From positions 5,208,001 through 5,272,000 of the forward strand of contig NZ_CP034279.1 in NCBI RefSeq assembly GCF_009739905.1: DNA of 64,000 nucleotides, read 5' to 3'. Source of the DNA: Streptomyces ficellus (GTDB lineage Bacteria; Actinomycetota; Actinomycetes; Streptomycetales; Streptomycetaceae). Position numbers and translations under genes: made by a program. The notes under the pieces were generated by a model. The model worked only from the letters and a program-made list of their open reading frames with translations. It made no database searches and was not told where the DNA came from. Positions 23,851 through 32,254 of this stretch are shown here, piece after piece (within the stretch, counting starts at the first letter, position 1; every line of letters begins with the position of its first letter).

Positions 23851-26800
23851 ATGGCCCAGCAGCCGCCCCTCCTCCGCGATGTCATCGACATCAAGGAGTC
23901 CATCTCCACCTCGGACTTCGTGCTGTCCCTCGCCGAGGCGACGACACCCGAGGGCGCCCAGCACGCGCTCAAGGACTACGTCGTCACCGAGCGGCTGCTG
24001 GAGAACTTCGACGAGGCGCTGGCCCTCATCAAGTCCGCGCTGGACGGGCACCGCTCCAAGGCGGCGTATCTGCACGGCTCGTTCGGTTCCGGTAAGTCGC
24101 ACTTCATGGCCGTGCTGTACGCACTGCTCAGCGGCAATGCGGCCGCCCGCTCCCGCAGCGAGTTCGACCCGGTGCTGACCAAGCACGAGTGGCTGAGCAC
24201 GGACGGCAAGAAGTTCCTGCTCGTGCCGTATCACATGCTCGGTGCCAAGGCCCTGGAACAGCGCGTCCTCGGCGGGTACGTGCACCACGTCAAGAAGCTG
24301 CACCCGGAGGCGCCGACCCCGCAGGTATACCGGACCGACTCCCTCTTCGCGGACATCCGCGCGATGCGCGCCAACATGGGCGACGAGGCCGTCATCCGGG
24401 GGCTCGGCACCGGTGTGGACGACGATGACGAGGACGAGTGGGGCGAGGGCTTCGCCTGGACGCCGCAGCTCCTGGACACCGCGCTCGCCGCCGAGGAGAA
24501 CCACGAGGCGGGCACCGCGCTCAACCTCACCAACCCCTCCACCCCGGCCGAGCTGCGGGCCAAGCTCGTCAACGACGCCGGCACCAGCCTCCTGCCCGGT
24601 TTCACCAGGAACGCCGCCGAGGACGAGCACGGCTTCATCTCCCTGGACGCCGGTCTGTCCGTCATCGCTGAGCACGCCAAGTCGCTCGGCTATGACGGGC
24701 TCATCCTGTTCATGGACGAGCTGATCCTCTGGCTGGCCACCCTCATCCACGACCAGAAGTTCGTCGCCCGCGAGGCCAGCAAGATCACGAACTTCGTGGA
24801 GGGCGGGGACGCCCGCCGCGCCATCCCCGTCGTGTCGTTCATCGCCCGCCAGCGTGACCTGCGCGAGCTGGTCGGCGAGGAGGTGTCCGGCGCGGCGGAG
24901 TCGTCCATCCAGGACACCCTGAACCTGGCCTCAGGCCGGTTCGACAAGATCACCCTGGAGGATCGGAACCTCCCGCAGATCGCCCACGCCCGCCTCCTCA
25001 AGCCCAAGGACGACGATTCGGCCCGGCAGGTCGACGCGGCCTTCGAGCAGACCAAGCGGGTCGGCCCGCAGGTCTGGGACACCCTCCTCGGCTCCGAGAA
25101 GGGCACCACCGGCGCGGACGCCGAGTCGTTCCGGCTGACGTACCCGTTCTCGCCGGCGTTCATGGACACCCTCGTCCACATCTCGTCCGCGCTGCAGCGC
25201 TCCCGCACCGGTCTGAAGCTGATGGGGCAGCTCCTCGCCGACCACCGCGACGAGATCCGCCTCGGCCAGCTCGTCCCCGTCGGCGACCTCTACCCGGTGA
25301 TCACCGCGGGCGGCGACAAGCCGTTCACCGACAGCCTGAAGGTCGTCTTCGAGGCCGCCGACAAGCTCTACAAGACCAAGCTGCGGCCCTACCTGCTCAG
25401 CTCGTACGACATCACCGAGGACGACATCGAGCAGTACCGCAACCGTCCCGAGTCCATCACCGACCCGAAGCGGCTGGGCAGCTGCCGGATGTTCATCGGC
25501 GACAACCGGCTCGTGTGCACGCTGTTGCTGTCCGCGCTCGCACCCAGCGTGCCCGCGCTGTCCGAGCTGACCATCCGGCGGCTCGGCGCGCTCAACCACG
25601 GGTCGGTCCTCGCGCCGATCCCGGGCGCCGAGGTCGGCATCATCAAGAACAAGGTCGCCGAGTGGGCGGCCCGGTTCCCCGAGATCAAGGAGACCGGCAC
25701 CGACGCCAACCCCGGCGTGCGGCTGGAGCTGTCCGGCGTCGACGTGGACTCCGTCATCGCCAACGCCCAGGTCAACGACAACCCCGGAAACCGGGTCGCC
25801 CTCGCCCGCCGACTGCTGTCCGAGGAACTGGGCGTCGAACACGGCCAGTTGAGCGACCAGCTCAGCTTCACCTGGCGCGGCACCGCCCGCACCGCCGAGA
25901 TCGTCTTCGGGAACGTCGCCGACGAGGACGAGCTGCCCGACCACGACCTGATGCCGCAGGAGGAGGGCCGCTGGCGCATCGCCATAGACCTCCCCTTCGA
26001 CGAGGGCGAGTGGGGACCGGTAGAGGACGTCAACCGCATCCGGCGGCTGCGCGAGCGACAGCAGGGCGAGCGGTCCCGCATCGTCGCCTGGCTGCCCGCC
26101 CATCTGTCGGCGCAGCGCTTCTCCGACTTCCGGCGCCTGGTCGTCATCGACAAGGCCCTCGCCGACGAGCACCGCTTCGACACCCAGTACGCCGGCCACC
26201 TCAATGCCGACAACCGCAGCCGCGCCAAGGGCCTTCTTGAGACCCAGCGCGAGGCTCTGCTCAAGCAGGTCAAGGGCGCCTTCAAGCAGGCGTACGGACT
26301 CGCGCAGAAGCAGGCCGCCGACGTCGTACCCGACTTCGACGACCACCTTGTCGCGCTGCCCGACATCGATGGCCTCACCCTGGCCTTCGGGCAGAGTCTG
26401 CACGACGGCATCCGGCACGTCGCGGGCAAGCTGCTCGCGCGCCAGTACCCGGCCCACCCCGACCTCGATCCCGACGCCACCGGCACCGCAGTGAAGCCCG
26501 CCGACACCAAGAAGGTGTTCGCCCACGTCCGCGCCGCCGCCGAAGCGCGCGACGGACGGGTGGAGGTCCCGGCCGCGGACCGCAGGCTCATGCAGCGGAT
26601 CGCCGGCCCCCTGCGTCTCGGGCAGCAGAAGGAGGCGTACTTCGAGCTGTCCCGCTACTGGGCCGACCACTTCCGGCAGCTCGCCAGCTCCCAGGGCGTC
26701 ACCGGAGACCTGTCCCTGATCACGCTCACCGACTGGACCGACAAGCCCGACCCGCGCGGCCTGCCCGACTTCCTCGCCCGGCTCGTCGTCGCCGCCTTCG

Positions 26801-27738
26801 CCGAGATGGACGACCGGGTGTGGGTGCGCGTCGGCACCGTCCTCGACCCCGCGCCCGAGCTGTCGGCGATCAAGGACCATGACGCGCTGCGCAGCCAGCC
26901 GCTGCCCGACGAGTCGGCCTGGGACACCGCACGGCAGCGCTTCGAGACGATCTTCGGGCAGAAGGCTCCCGCCCTGCGGCGCGGCCGGATGGTCAACCAG
27001 TTCGCCCGCCAGATCATCGACGCCGCCCGCTCCCACCGGGACCACACTGCCGACCTGGTGCACCAGCTGGAGGCCCACGCCGCCTTCCTCGGCCTCGACC
27101 AGACCGCCGACACCGGGCGGCTCCCGCTCGCCCGCCGCTCCCTGGAACTGCTGGACGCCCTCACGGCGGAGGCCGGCAAGGGCGCGGCCGGGGCGAAGAA
27201 GACCGTGGAGGCCCTTGCCTCCTTCGACCTGGGCGAGACCAGCGCCGACCGGTACGGCACCTCCATCAAGCAGGCCCGCGGCGTCGCCGAGGCCGTCGCC
27301 TCAGCGCCCTGGAGCACCCTCGAACTCGCCGCCGGACTCGGCCCCGAGGGCGCGGCCCTGCTCGACTCGCTGCGCAACGTGGCCCGCGACGACCAGCGCA
27401 CCGCGGACCTGCGCGACGCCTTGGCCCGTGCCCAGCGCGAGGTCGTCGCCCTGGTGAAGCGCAGCCAGGCCGCGGCCCAGCCGCCCGCACCCGTCGTCCA
27501 GCCCCAGCCCACGGCCGGCGACCTGTCCCTGGACACACCGACCAGCGACCCGCGCATCCCGTACACGCCACAGGAGGCCCCCGCACCGGCCTCCTCCGGC
27601 AGCGGCTCCGCGCGAAGGGCAGGTGGCCGCCGCACGACCGTGGCACGCGCCGCCGCCGACCTCCAGGCGGAACTGTCCGAACTGGCAGCCCGCCATCCCG
27701 ACGCGACCATCGAGATCACCTGGAAGGTCGTCGAATGA
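23851..27738 (+). CDS. pglY: BREX-2 (Pgl) system P-loop ATPase PglY
   Basis: A 1295-residue ATPase of the large Pgl/BrxC-like group. The Walker A motif is GSFGSGKSH (about residues 76-84) and a Walker B-like strand is LILFMDE (about 283-289). The middle and C-terminal parts are long charged helices with an Ala/Pro-rich linker (about 1210-1270) and a short basic end. PglY is required for phage growth limitation in S. coelicolor, and in BREX the equivalent ATPase is a core complex member. The start is ATG 23851, giving MAQQPPLLRDVIDIKESI. It overlaps pglZ by four bases (ATGA), so the two proteins are made in step. Confidence 0.96.
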   Translation: MAQQPPLLRDVIDIKESISTSDFVLSLAEATTPEGAQHALKDYVVTERLLENFDEALALIKSALDGHRSKAAYLHGSFGSGKSHFMAVLYALLSGNAAARSRSEFDPVLTKHEWLSTDGKKFLLVPYHMLGAKALEQRVLGGYVHHVKKLHPEAPTPQVYRTDSLFADIRAMRANMGDEAVIRGLGTGVDDDDEDEWGEGFAWTPQLLDTALAAEENHEAGTALNLTNPSTPAELRAKLVNDAGTSLLPGFTRNAAEDEHGFISLDAGLSVIAEHAKSLGYDGLILFMDELILWLATLIHDQKFVAREASKITNFVEGGDARRAIPVVSFIARQRDLRELVGEEVSGAAESSIQDTLNLASGRFDKITLEDRNLPQIAHARLLKPKDDDSARQVDAAFEQTKRVGPQVWDTLLGSEKGTTGADAESFRLTYPFSPAFMDTLVHISSALQRSRTGLKLMGQLLADHRDEIRLGQLVPVGDLYPVITAGGDKPFTDSLKVVFEAADKLYKTKLRPYLLSSYDITEDDIEQYRNRPESITDPKRLGSCRMFIGDNRLVCTLLLSALAPSVPALSELTIRRLGALNHGSVLAPIPGAEVGIIKNKVAEWAARFPEIKETGTDANPGVRLELSGVDVDSVIANAQVNDNPGNRVALARRLLSEELGVEHGQLSDQLSFTWRGTARTAEIVFGNVADEDELPDHDLMPQEEGRWRIAIDLPFDEGEWGPVEDVNRIRRLRERQQGERSRIVAWLPAHLSAQRFSDFRRLVVIDKALADEHRFDTQYAGHLNADNRSRAKGLLETQREALLKQVKGAFKQAYGLAQKQAADVVPDFDDHLVALPDIDGLTLAFGQSLHDGIRHVAGKLLARQYPAHPDLDPDATGTAVKPADTKKVFAHVRAAAEARDGRVEVPAADRRLMQRIAGPLRLGQQKEAYFELSRYWADHFRQLASSQGVTGDLSLITLTDWTDKPDPRGLPDFLARLVVAAFAEMDDRVWVRVGTVLDPAPELSAIKDHDALRSQPLPDESAWDTARQRFETIFGQKAPALRRGRMVNQFARQIIDAARSHRDHTADLVHQLEAHAAFLGLDQTADTGRLPLARRSLELLDALTAEAGKGAAGAKKTVEALASFDLGETSADRYGTSIKQARGVAEAVASAPWSTLELAAGLGPEGAALLDSLRNVARDDQRTADLRDALARAQREVVALVKRSQAAAQPPAPVVQPQPTAGDLSLDTPTSDPRIPYTPQEAPAPASSGSGSARRAGGRRTTVARAAADLQAELSELAARHPDATIEITWKVVE

Positions 27739-30638
27739 CGGACACCGTCGCCGTCGTCCCGGGCGCCGTCCGGCTGAACACCGCGACCGTCACCCAGTAC
27801 CTGTCCTCCCAGTCCTCCCTTGCCGCCGCCCTGACCGGAGACGCCGGGGGCAGGCGCCGGGTCGTGCTGCTGCGGTCCGCGCCCCAGTGGGACGGGCCCG
27901 CCGAACCCGTCTGGGGCGAGGGCCGGGCGGCCGGCGTCGCCGTGGCGCCCTCGCCGCTCGCCGTTCACGAACTCGTCCTCGACCACCTGGCGGGCCGGCG
28001 CCCCGGCCCCGCCGTTCTGGTCGTCCTCACCGACCGCGAGCAGAACGAACTCGACCCGGCCATCGCCGCACGCGTCCACAAGCAGCGCATCGACATGGTC
28101 GACAGCTGGGACGTCGTCCGCGAGGCGTTCGGCGCCCGGCAGATCGACCCGCGCCTCAAGGACGTCAACTGGGCCGCCGAAGCCCTCCTGGACGCCACTC
28201 CGCCCGGTGGCTGGCCGCCGGTGCCCGGTGGCTGGCTGTCCCGGCAGTACGCCCTCACCGCGCTCACCCAACGCCGCCTGCGCCTCGGCCGCTACGACAC
28301 CGAGGGCGGCCCACGACGCCCCGGCGAAGACCGGCTCGACGCGCAGACGCTCCTGCACTGGTCGACCCGGCCCGGAGCCCCCGAGCGGCTGCTGGGCCTG
28401 CGCGGCCCCGAACGCGTCGGACTGACCGCCTTCCTCGGCGAGGAGGACCAGGCCGGTCTCGCCGGACGCGCTCTGCTCGCTCTGGTCGACGCCGAGCGCG
28501 GCGCGGACGCAGCGGCCTTCGGCCTCGTCTGCGAGGCCCTGTGGCAGCACGCCGAGCCCGCCCCCGAGACGTATCAGGCCCGGGGCCGTGCCGAACGCTA
28601 CTTCGGCGATCAGCCGCCGGCCGTCGGTGAACAACTCGACGCTCTGGTGGGCGTCTTCGGCCGGTCCGCCGAGGAGTACGTGAGCACGCTGCTGACGGCC
28701 GGTCACCGGGACGGCGGCGCGGACGCCGACCAGGCCCGCGAGGCGCGCCGCACCAGTGGCATCGTGCTCGACCGAGCCGCGGTGCTGGCCCGCCAGTTCG
28801 GCGCAGAGGCGGCCGTCGCGGCGAGCCCCGTCCTGCGCGGTGGGCTGGAGGCGCGGTACACCGCTGTCGGCCAGGCCCTCGCGGCGGGCGACACGGCGGC
28901 GGCCACGGAGGCCGTACGACGGCTCGCCGAACACAGACTCGCCGCCGACCCGGAGGAGTCCGCGCGCATCGAGCGTGCCCGCATGGGGCAGCGCCTCGCC
29001 CGCTGGCTGGCCACCGACCCGTCCGCCGACGCGCTCACCGTCGCCGACGCCCTGCAGCGGCACATCACCGAGACCGGCTGGGTGGACCTCGCCCTGGAAC
29101 ACATCGAGGCCGGAGGTGACCCGGACCCCGCCCTCAAGGCGGCCTACGATGCCCTCGGTGCACGCGTCAGGGACCGGCGGCGGCAGATCGACGCGTCCTT
29201 CGCGCGCTCGCTGGCCGGCTGGACGCAGGACGGCACCCGGCCCGGCGGCATGCTCACCGTCGAGACCTTCCTCGACCGGGTGGTCGGACCCGTCGTCCGG
29301 CGCGAGGAGGAGCGGCGGGTGCTGCTGCTCGTGCTCGACGGCATGAGCGCGGCCATAGCGAACGAACTCGGCGAGGAACTGCGCCGCTCCTGGGCGGAGT
29401 TCGACCCACTGGCCGAGGACTCCCCGCGTAGGCGGGCGATGGCCGCCGCCCTCCCCACCGTGACGGCCGTGTCCCGGACATCGCTCTTCGCGGGCACCCT
29501 GATGAAGGGCACCCAGGCCGACGAGAAGAGGCTCTTCCCCGCGCTGAGGCTGTGGAGCGGGGCACCGGCCGCCGTCTTCCACAAGGACGACCTGCGCACC
29601 GACACCGCGGGCGACACCTTCGGCCAGGCACTCACAGAGGCACTCACCGACGGCAGGACCCATGCCGCCGTCGTCCTCAACGCCATCGACGACCGCCTCG
29701 CCAAGGAACAGAAGCTGGGTGACGGGGCGTGGCGGGTCAACGACGTACCCGGGCTGCGTGACTTGCTCCGGGTGGCCGCGGCCCAGGGCATGGCGGTCAT
29801 CGTCACCAGCGACCACGGCCATGTCGTCGACCGGCACGGAACGAAGGCCGACGCGGCAACCGAGCCCGCTTCCGCGCGGCACCGCCTGCCCGGCGGCCCG
29901 CTCGGTGATCGGGAGATCGCCCTGACCGGGCCGCGCGTGGTCTGGCCCGAGCCCGGCGCGTCCATCGTCGCGCTCTGGGACGCGGACTCCCGCTACACCG
30001 CCCTCAAGGCCGGTTACCACGGTGGGGCGTCCCTCGCCGAGTTCACGATCCCGGTGCTCGCCTTCCTGCCGTTCGGGGCGGAACCGCCCAAGGGGTGGAG
30101 GGAGTTGGGAGACCAGCGGCCGCCCTGGTGGGCTCCGGAGGAGGCGGGGAAGCCGGTGACGGACGAGCGCTCGGCCCAGTCGGCCGGCGCGGCTCCGAGG
30201 AAGGGGGCGGCCAAACCCCGGAAGAAGCAGCCCGAACCGGGGACACTGCCCGACGCGCTCTTCGACGTGACGCTGACCGCCGGTGGCGACGACGCCCTTC
30301 TCACGCCGGTCGTCGTCTCCCGGACCGAGTCGCTCGTCGCGGCGCTGCTCGAATCGGAGACGTACCAGGGCCAGCTCGACGGTCTGGCGCGCAAGCCGCA
30401 ACAGGAGCAGGTCCACAAGGCCCTCGCCGCCCTGCTGGACGCGGGCGGCACCCTGCCCGTGACCGCGCTCGCCCAGCGCGCGGGCATGCCCACCAGCCGG
30501 GGCGACGGCTTCGCCGCGGTGCTGCGGCAACTCCTCAACTATGACGGTGTACAGGTGCTGGAGACCCTGCCGGACGGACGCACGCTACGGCTCCATGAGG
30601 CTCTGCTGCGCGAGCAGTTCGCTCTCGGAGCGGCCTGA
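27735..30638 (+). CDS. pglZ: BREX-2 (Pgl) system phosphatase-fold protein PglZ
   Basis: A 967-residue protein with an alkaline-phosphatase-superfamily core. LLLVLDGMSA (about residues 530-539) supplies the first metal-binding Asp. PTVTAVSRTSLFAG (about 571-584) holds the nucleophile region, and VIVTSDHGHVVDR (about 687-699) supplies the Asp-His ligands. The N-terminal 500 residues are helical and the C-terminal region is Pro/Lys-rich and then winged-helix-like. PglZ is the hallmark protein of all BREX types; in the Pgl system it counteracts PglX toxicity. It ends 36 bases before a 17-bp hairpin, so transcription of pglYZ probably stops there and brxD-brxHI use a separate promoter. Confidence 0.96.
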   Translation: MTDTVAVVPGAVRLNTATVTQYLSSQSSLAAALTGDAGGRRRVVLLRSAPQWDGPAEPVWGEGRAAGVAVAPSPLAVHELVLDHLAGRRPGPAVLVVLTDREQNELDPAIAARVHKQRIDMVDSWDVVREAFGARQIDPRLKDVNWAAEALLDATPPGGWPPVPGGWLSRQYALTALTQRRLRLGRYDTEGGPRRPGEDRLDAQTLLHWSTRPGAPERLLGLRGPERVGLTAFLGEEDQAGLAGRALLALVDAERGADAAAFGLVCEALWQHAEPAPETYQARGRAERYFGDQPPAVGEQLDALVGVFGRSAEEYVSTLLTAGHRDGGADADQAREARRTSGIVLDRAAVLARQFGAEAAVAASPVLRGGLEARYTAVGQALAAGDTAAATEAVRRLAEHRLAADPEESARIERARMGQRLARWLATDPSADALTVADALQRHITETGWVDLALEHIEAGGDPDPALKAAYDALGARVRDRRRQIDASFARSLAGWTQDGTRPGGMLTVETFLDRVVGPVVRREEERRVLLLVLDGMSAAIANELGEELRRSWAEFDPLAEDSPRRRAMAAALPTVTAVSRTSLFAGTLMKGTQADEKRLFPALRLWSGAPAAVFHKDDLRTDTAGDTFGQALTEALTDGRTHAAVVLNAIDDRLAKEQKLGDGAWRVNDVPGLRDLLRVAAAQGMAVIVTSDHGHVVDRHGTKADAATEPASARHRLPGGPLGDREIALTGPRVVWPEPGASIVALWDADSRYTALKAGYHGGASLAEFTIPVLAFLPFGAEPPKGWRELGDQRPPWWAPEEAGKPVTDERSAQSAGAAPRKGAAKPRKKQPEPGTLPDALFDVTLTAGGDDALLTPVVVSRTESLVAALLESETYQGQLDGLARKPQQEQVHKALAALLDAGGTLPVTALAQRAGMPTSRGDGFAAVLRQLLNYDGVQVLETLPDGRTLRLHEALLREQFALGAA

Positions 30639-30673
30639 CGACCACGGCATGTGCGCCTCCGGCGTTTCGTCGG

Positions 30674-30713
30674 GCTCAGGGGCGGCCCCCATATCCGGGG
30701 GCCGCCCCTGAGC
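30674..30713. terminator. strong hairpin between pglZ and the convergent small gene
   Basis: A perfect 17-bp stem (30674-30690 with 30697-30713; arm begins GCTCAGGGGCGG) around a 6-base loop ATATCC. It sits between the convergent ends of pglZ and the 71-aa gene and can act on both strands. Confidence 0.92.
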
Positions 30714-30716
30714 GTG

Positions 30717-30932
30717 CTACGAGTCGCGCCTGATGTGATTGAGCACGTTCATTCCCGCGGTGAGGACGGCCATGAACGCGGCGCCGCTGGTCGTGAGGGT
30801 CGCCAACGGGCTGGCATGAAGCGCCATCGCCACGACGGCAGTTCCGAGGGAACCCACACCTGACGCAAGAGTGACGATGGTGATGTCACGCGCAGGGTGG
30901 TTACAGGTGTGCTGGGTCGAGTGGATCGACAC
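30717..30932 (-). CDS. small membrane protein, 71 aa
   Basis: A 71-residue protein with two hydrophobic stretches (ITIVTLASGVGSLGTAVVAMAL, about residues 17-38, written here in part; and TSGAAFMAVLTAGMNVL, about 48-64). It has a short polar N-terminus and a basic C-terminal HIRRDS. The start is GTG 30932, with GGAGGA five bases upstream. A promoter of reasonable quality whose -35 box lies inside a 12-bp palindrome stands directly in front, which supports it as a real, regulated gene. There is no homology I can name. Small two-helix proteins beside defence genes include holin-like or toxin-like factors, but nothing here proves that. Confidence 0.58.
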   Translation of the reverse strand: MSIHSTQHTCNHPARDITIVTLASGVGSLGTAVVAMALHASPLATLTTSGAAFMAVLTAGMNVLNHIRRDS

Positions 30933-30957
30933 CGTTCCTCCATGATGACTCGCTGGC

Positions 30958-30986
30958 TGTAAACGGGCACAACTGACCTAGGTCAA
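30958..30986 (-). promoter_or_regulatory. promoter with overlapping palindromic operator for the 71-aa gene
   Basis: On the minus strand TTGACC (30981-30986) and TTTACA (30958-30963) are separated by 17 bases. The perfect 12-bp palindrome TGACCTAGGTCA (30974-30985) covers the -35 box. The predicted transcript start leaves a leader of about 20 bases containing the GGAGGA ribosome site. Position and symmetry fit repression by a dimeric regulator. Confidence 0.5.
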
Positions 30987-31030
30987 TTGGTCTCGTCTCC
31001 AGCGCTGCGCGTACGGGCGCTACGGAGCCC

Positions 31031-31046
31031 GCAACCAGCTGGTTGC
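31031..31046. promoter_or_regulatory. 16-bp perfect palindrome in the gap 30933-31207
   Basis: GCAACCAGCTGGTTGC is a perfect palindrome without a loop, about 100 bases upstream of the 71-aa gene and 160 bases downstream of the CBS/HEPN gene. With no spacer it is a better operator than terminator. The rest of the 275-base gap holds an 83-codon leftward frame (30901-31152) with one hydrophobic stretch that I do not accept as a gene. Confidence 0.4.
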
Positions 31047-31207
31047 TGATTGGTACGCGTGCAGCGAGCAGAGCAAAGAAGCCTCCCAGAATGGAGAGAA
31101 CGTCGGCCAAGAGTATCGCGCAACTCGCCTGCGGAGTAACGTACTTCATCAACCCTGTGGGTGTGCCCCGGCGCAGCCACGCTCCGGTGGCACAGCCACC
31201 CGCATCC

Positions 31208-32254
31208 TCACGCCACGAACGCCCGCAGCAGCTTCGCGAACGTCATCAGCTCGTCGAGCAGTTCCTGCGGAAGGGGCTTCTCGTCGAAGTGAGCGATCCG
31301 GTTGCGGATGTCCTTCACCCGCTGCAGACGGCCGATGAACTGTTCCCTGGGCATGCTCGGCCACTTCAGGGCTTCCCAGTTGGCGTCGGCGCGTTCGGCC
31401 AGCGACGTCCTCGTCTGGTCCCCGTCGAGCAGTCTCAGATAATCGCCGAACATGAGGTCGGACACCTGGCCCGTGCGGTGCTCGGGCTTCTTGTTCGTCT
31501 GGACGGCCTTGACGGTCTCCTCGTCCAGCGCCGCGCCCAGACAGCGGCGCAGCAGGGACTCGATCTCCCCGACAATGAAGAAGGGCCGCGCCGCGCCCTC
31601 GAAGCGGTCCGTGACATCCGCGGCGGTGACGATGCCCGAGAGACAGCCGTCGTCGCCTCGGACCAGGAGATACCCGTGTTCGCGGATGACCGGCAGGGCG
31701 GAGAAGAACTCCTGGCGCGTATCGGCGACCGGAAGGGAATCCTTCTCCATCGCGTTGTCCAGGGTCGGCTGCTTGCCCGCCTCGTACATCTTGGCGACGG
31801 ACCCCCAGGTGACCACCCCATGGACCTGAGCCATGCCGGTGGTCACCGGGACCTGAGCGATGCCCTTCGTCCGCATCAGGAACGTGGTCTGCGCCAGGGG
31901 AGTGCCGGGACCGACGGACACCAGGCCGCGCCTCGCCGACGGGATGTCCCCGAGCAGCAGACGCTGCGGAAGGGCGGCCGACGGCAGGGCCTCCTCCGCC
32001 TCGTCCTCATCGGCTTCGGAGGGGCCGGCCTGCGCGGGGATCGACGCGAGCGGTACCACGTCGACATTGCTGCGCTGGCTGCAGACGGCGAAGTCCGGCA
32101 GTGTCGTCAGCCCGGCGTCCGTGAGTGCCTGCGAGATGCGGTGCACCGTCCGGTGGTCACGGACTCTGACCTGGAACAGGTCGAGGATGTCCTGCACCGG
32201 GACGGTCCTGCCTTTGAGCGCGGCGAGGTCCTGCCCGCTCGGCGTGGTCGTCAT
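31208..32254 (-). CDS. CBS-pair protein with C-terminal HEPN-like domain
   Basis: A 348-residue protein. Residues 15-70 are helical, possibly a small DNA- or protein-binding domain, followed by an acidic linker (75-92). Residues about 100-220 form two CBS modules (VSVGPGTPLAQTTFLM, IAQVPVTTG...VHGVVTWGSVAKM, YLLVRGDDGCLSGIVTAADV), which usually bind adenosyl nucleotides. Residues about 225-345 are helical and contain RNRIAH (317-322), the R-x4-H motif of HEPN ribonucleases, in the context VKDIRNRIAHFDEKPL. It starts in an ATGA overlap with the DUF262 gene. The combination suggests a ligand-gated RNase or its regulator inside the BREX island. The domain assignments are by eye and RNase activity is inferred. 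Confidence 0.7.
   Translation of the reverse strand: MTTTPSGQDLAALKGRTVPVQDILDLFQVRVRDHRTVHRISQALTDAGLTTLPDFAVCSQRSNVDVVPLASIPAQAGPSEADEDEAEEALPSAALPQRLLLGDIPSARRGLVSVGPGTPLAQTTFLMRTKGIAQVPVTTGMAQVHGVVTWGSVAKMYEAGKQPTLDNAMEKDSLPVADTRQEFFSALPVIREHGYLLVRGDDGCLSGIVTAADVTDRFEGAARPFFIVGEIESLLRRCLGAALDEETVKAVQTNKKPEHRTGQVSDLMFGDYLRLLDGDQTRTSLAERADANWEALKWPSMPREQFIGRLQRVKDIRNRIAHFDEKPLPQELLDELMTFAKLLRAFVA

Noticed and set aside
26655..30530. 1291-codon frame antisense to pglY and pglZ
   Set aside because: Shadow of two recognised genes, with no coherent motif.
30901..31152. 83-codon leftward frame with one hydrophobic segment
   Set aside because: It overlaps the promoter-operator and start of the 71-aa gene, has no clear ribosome site, and only about 20 residues look protein-like.
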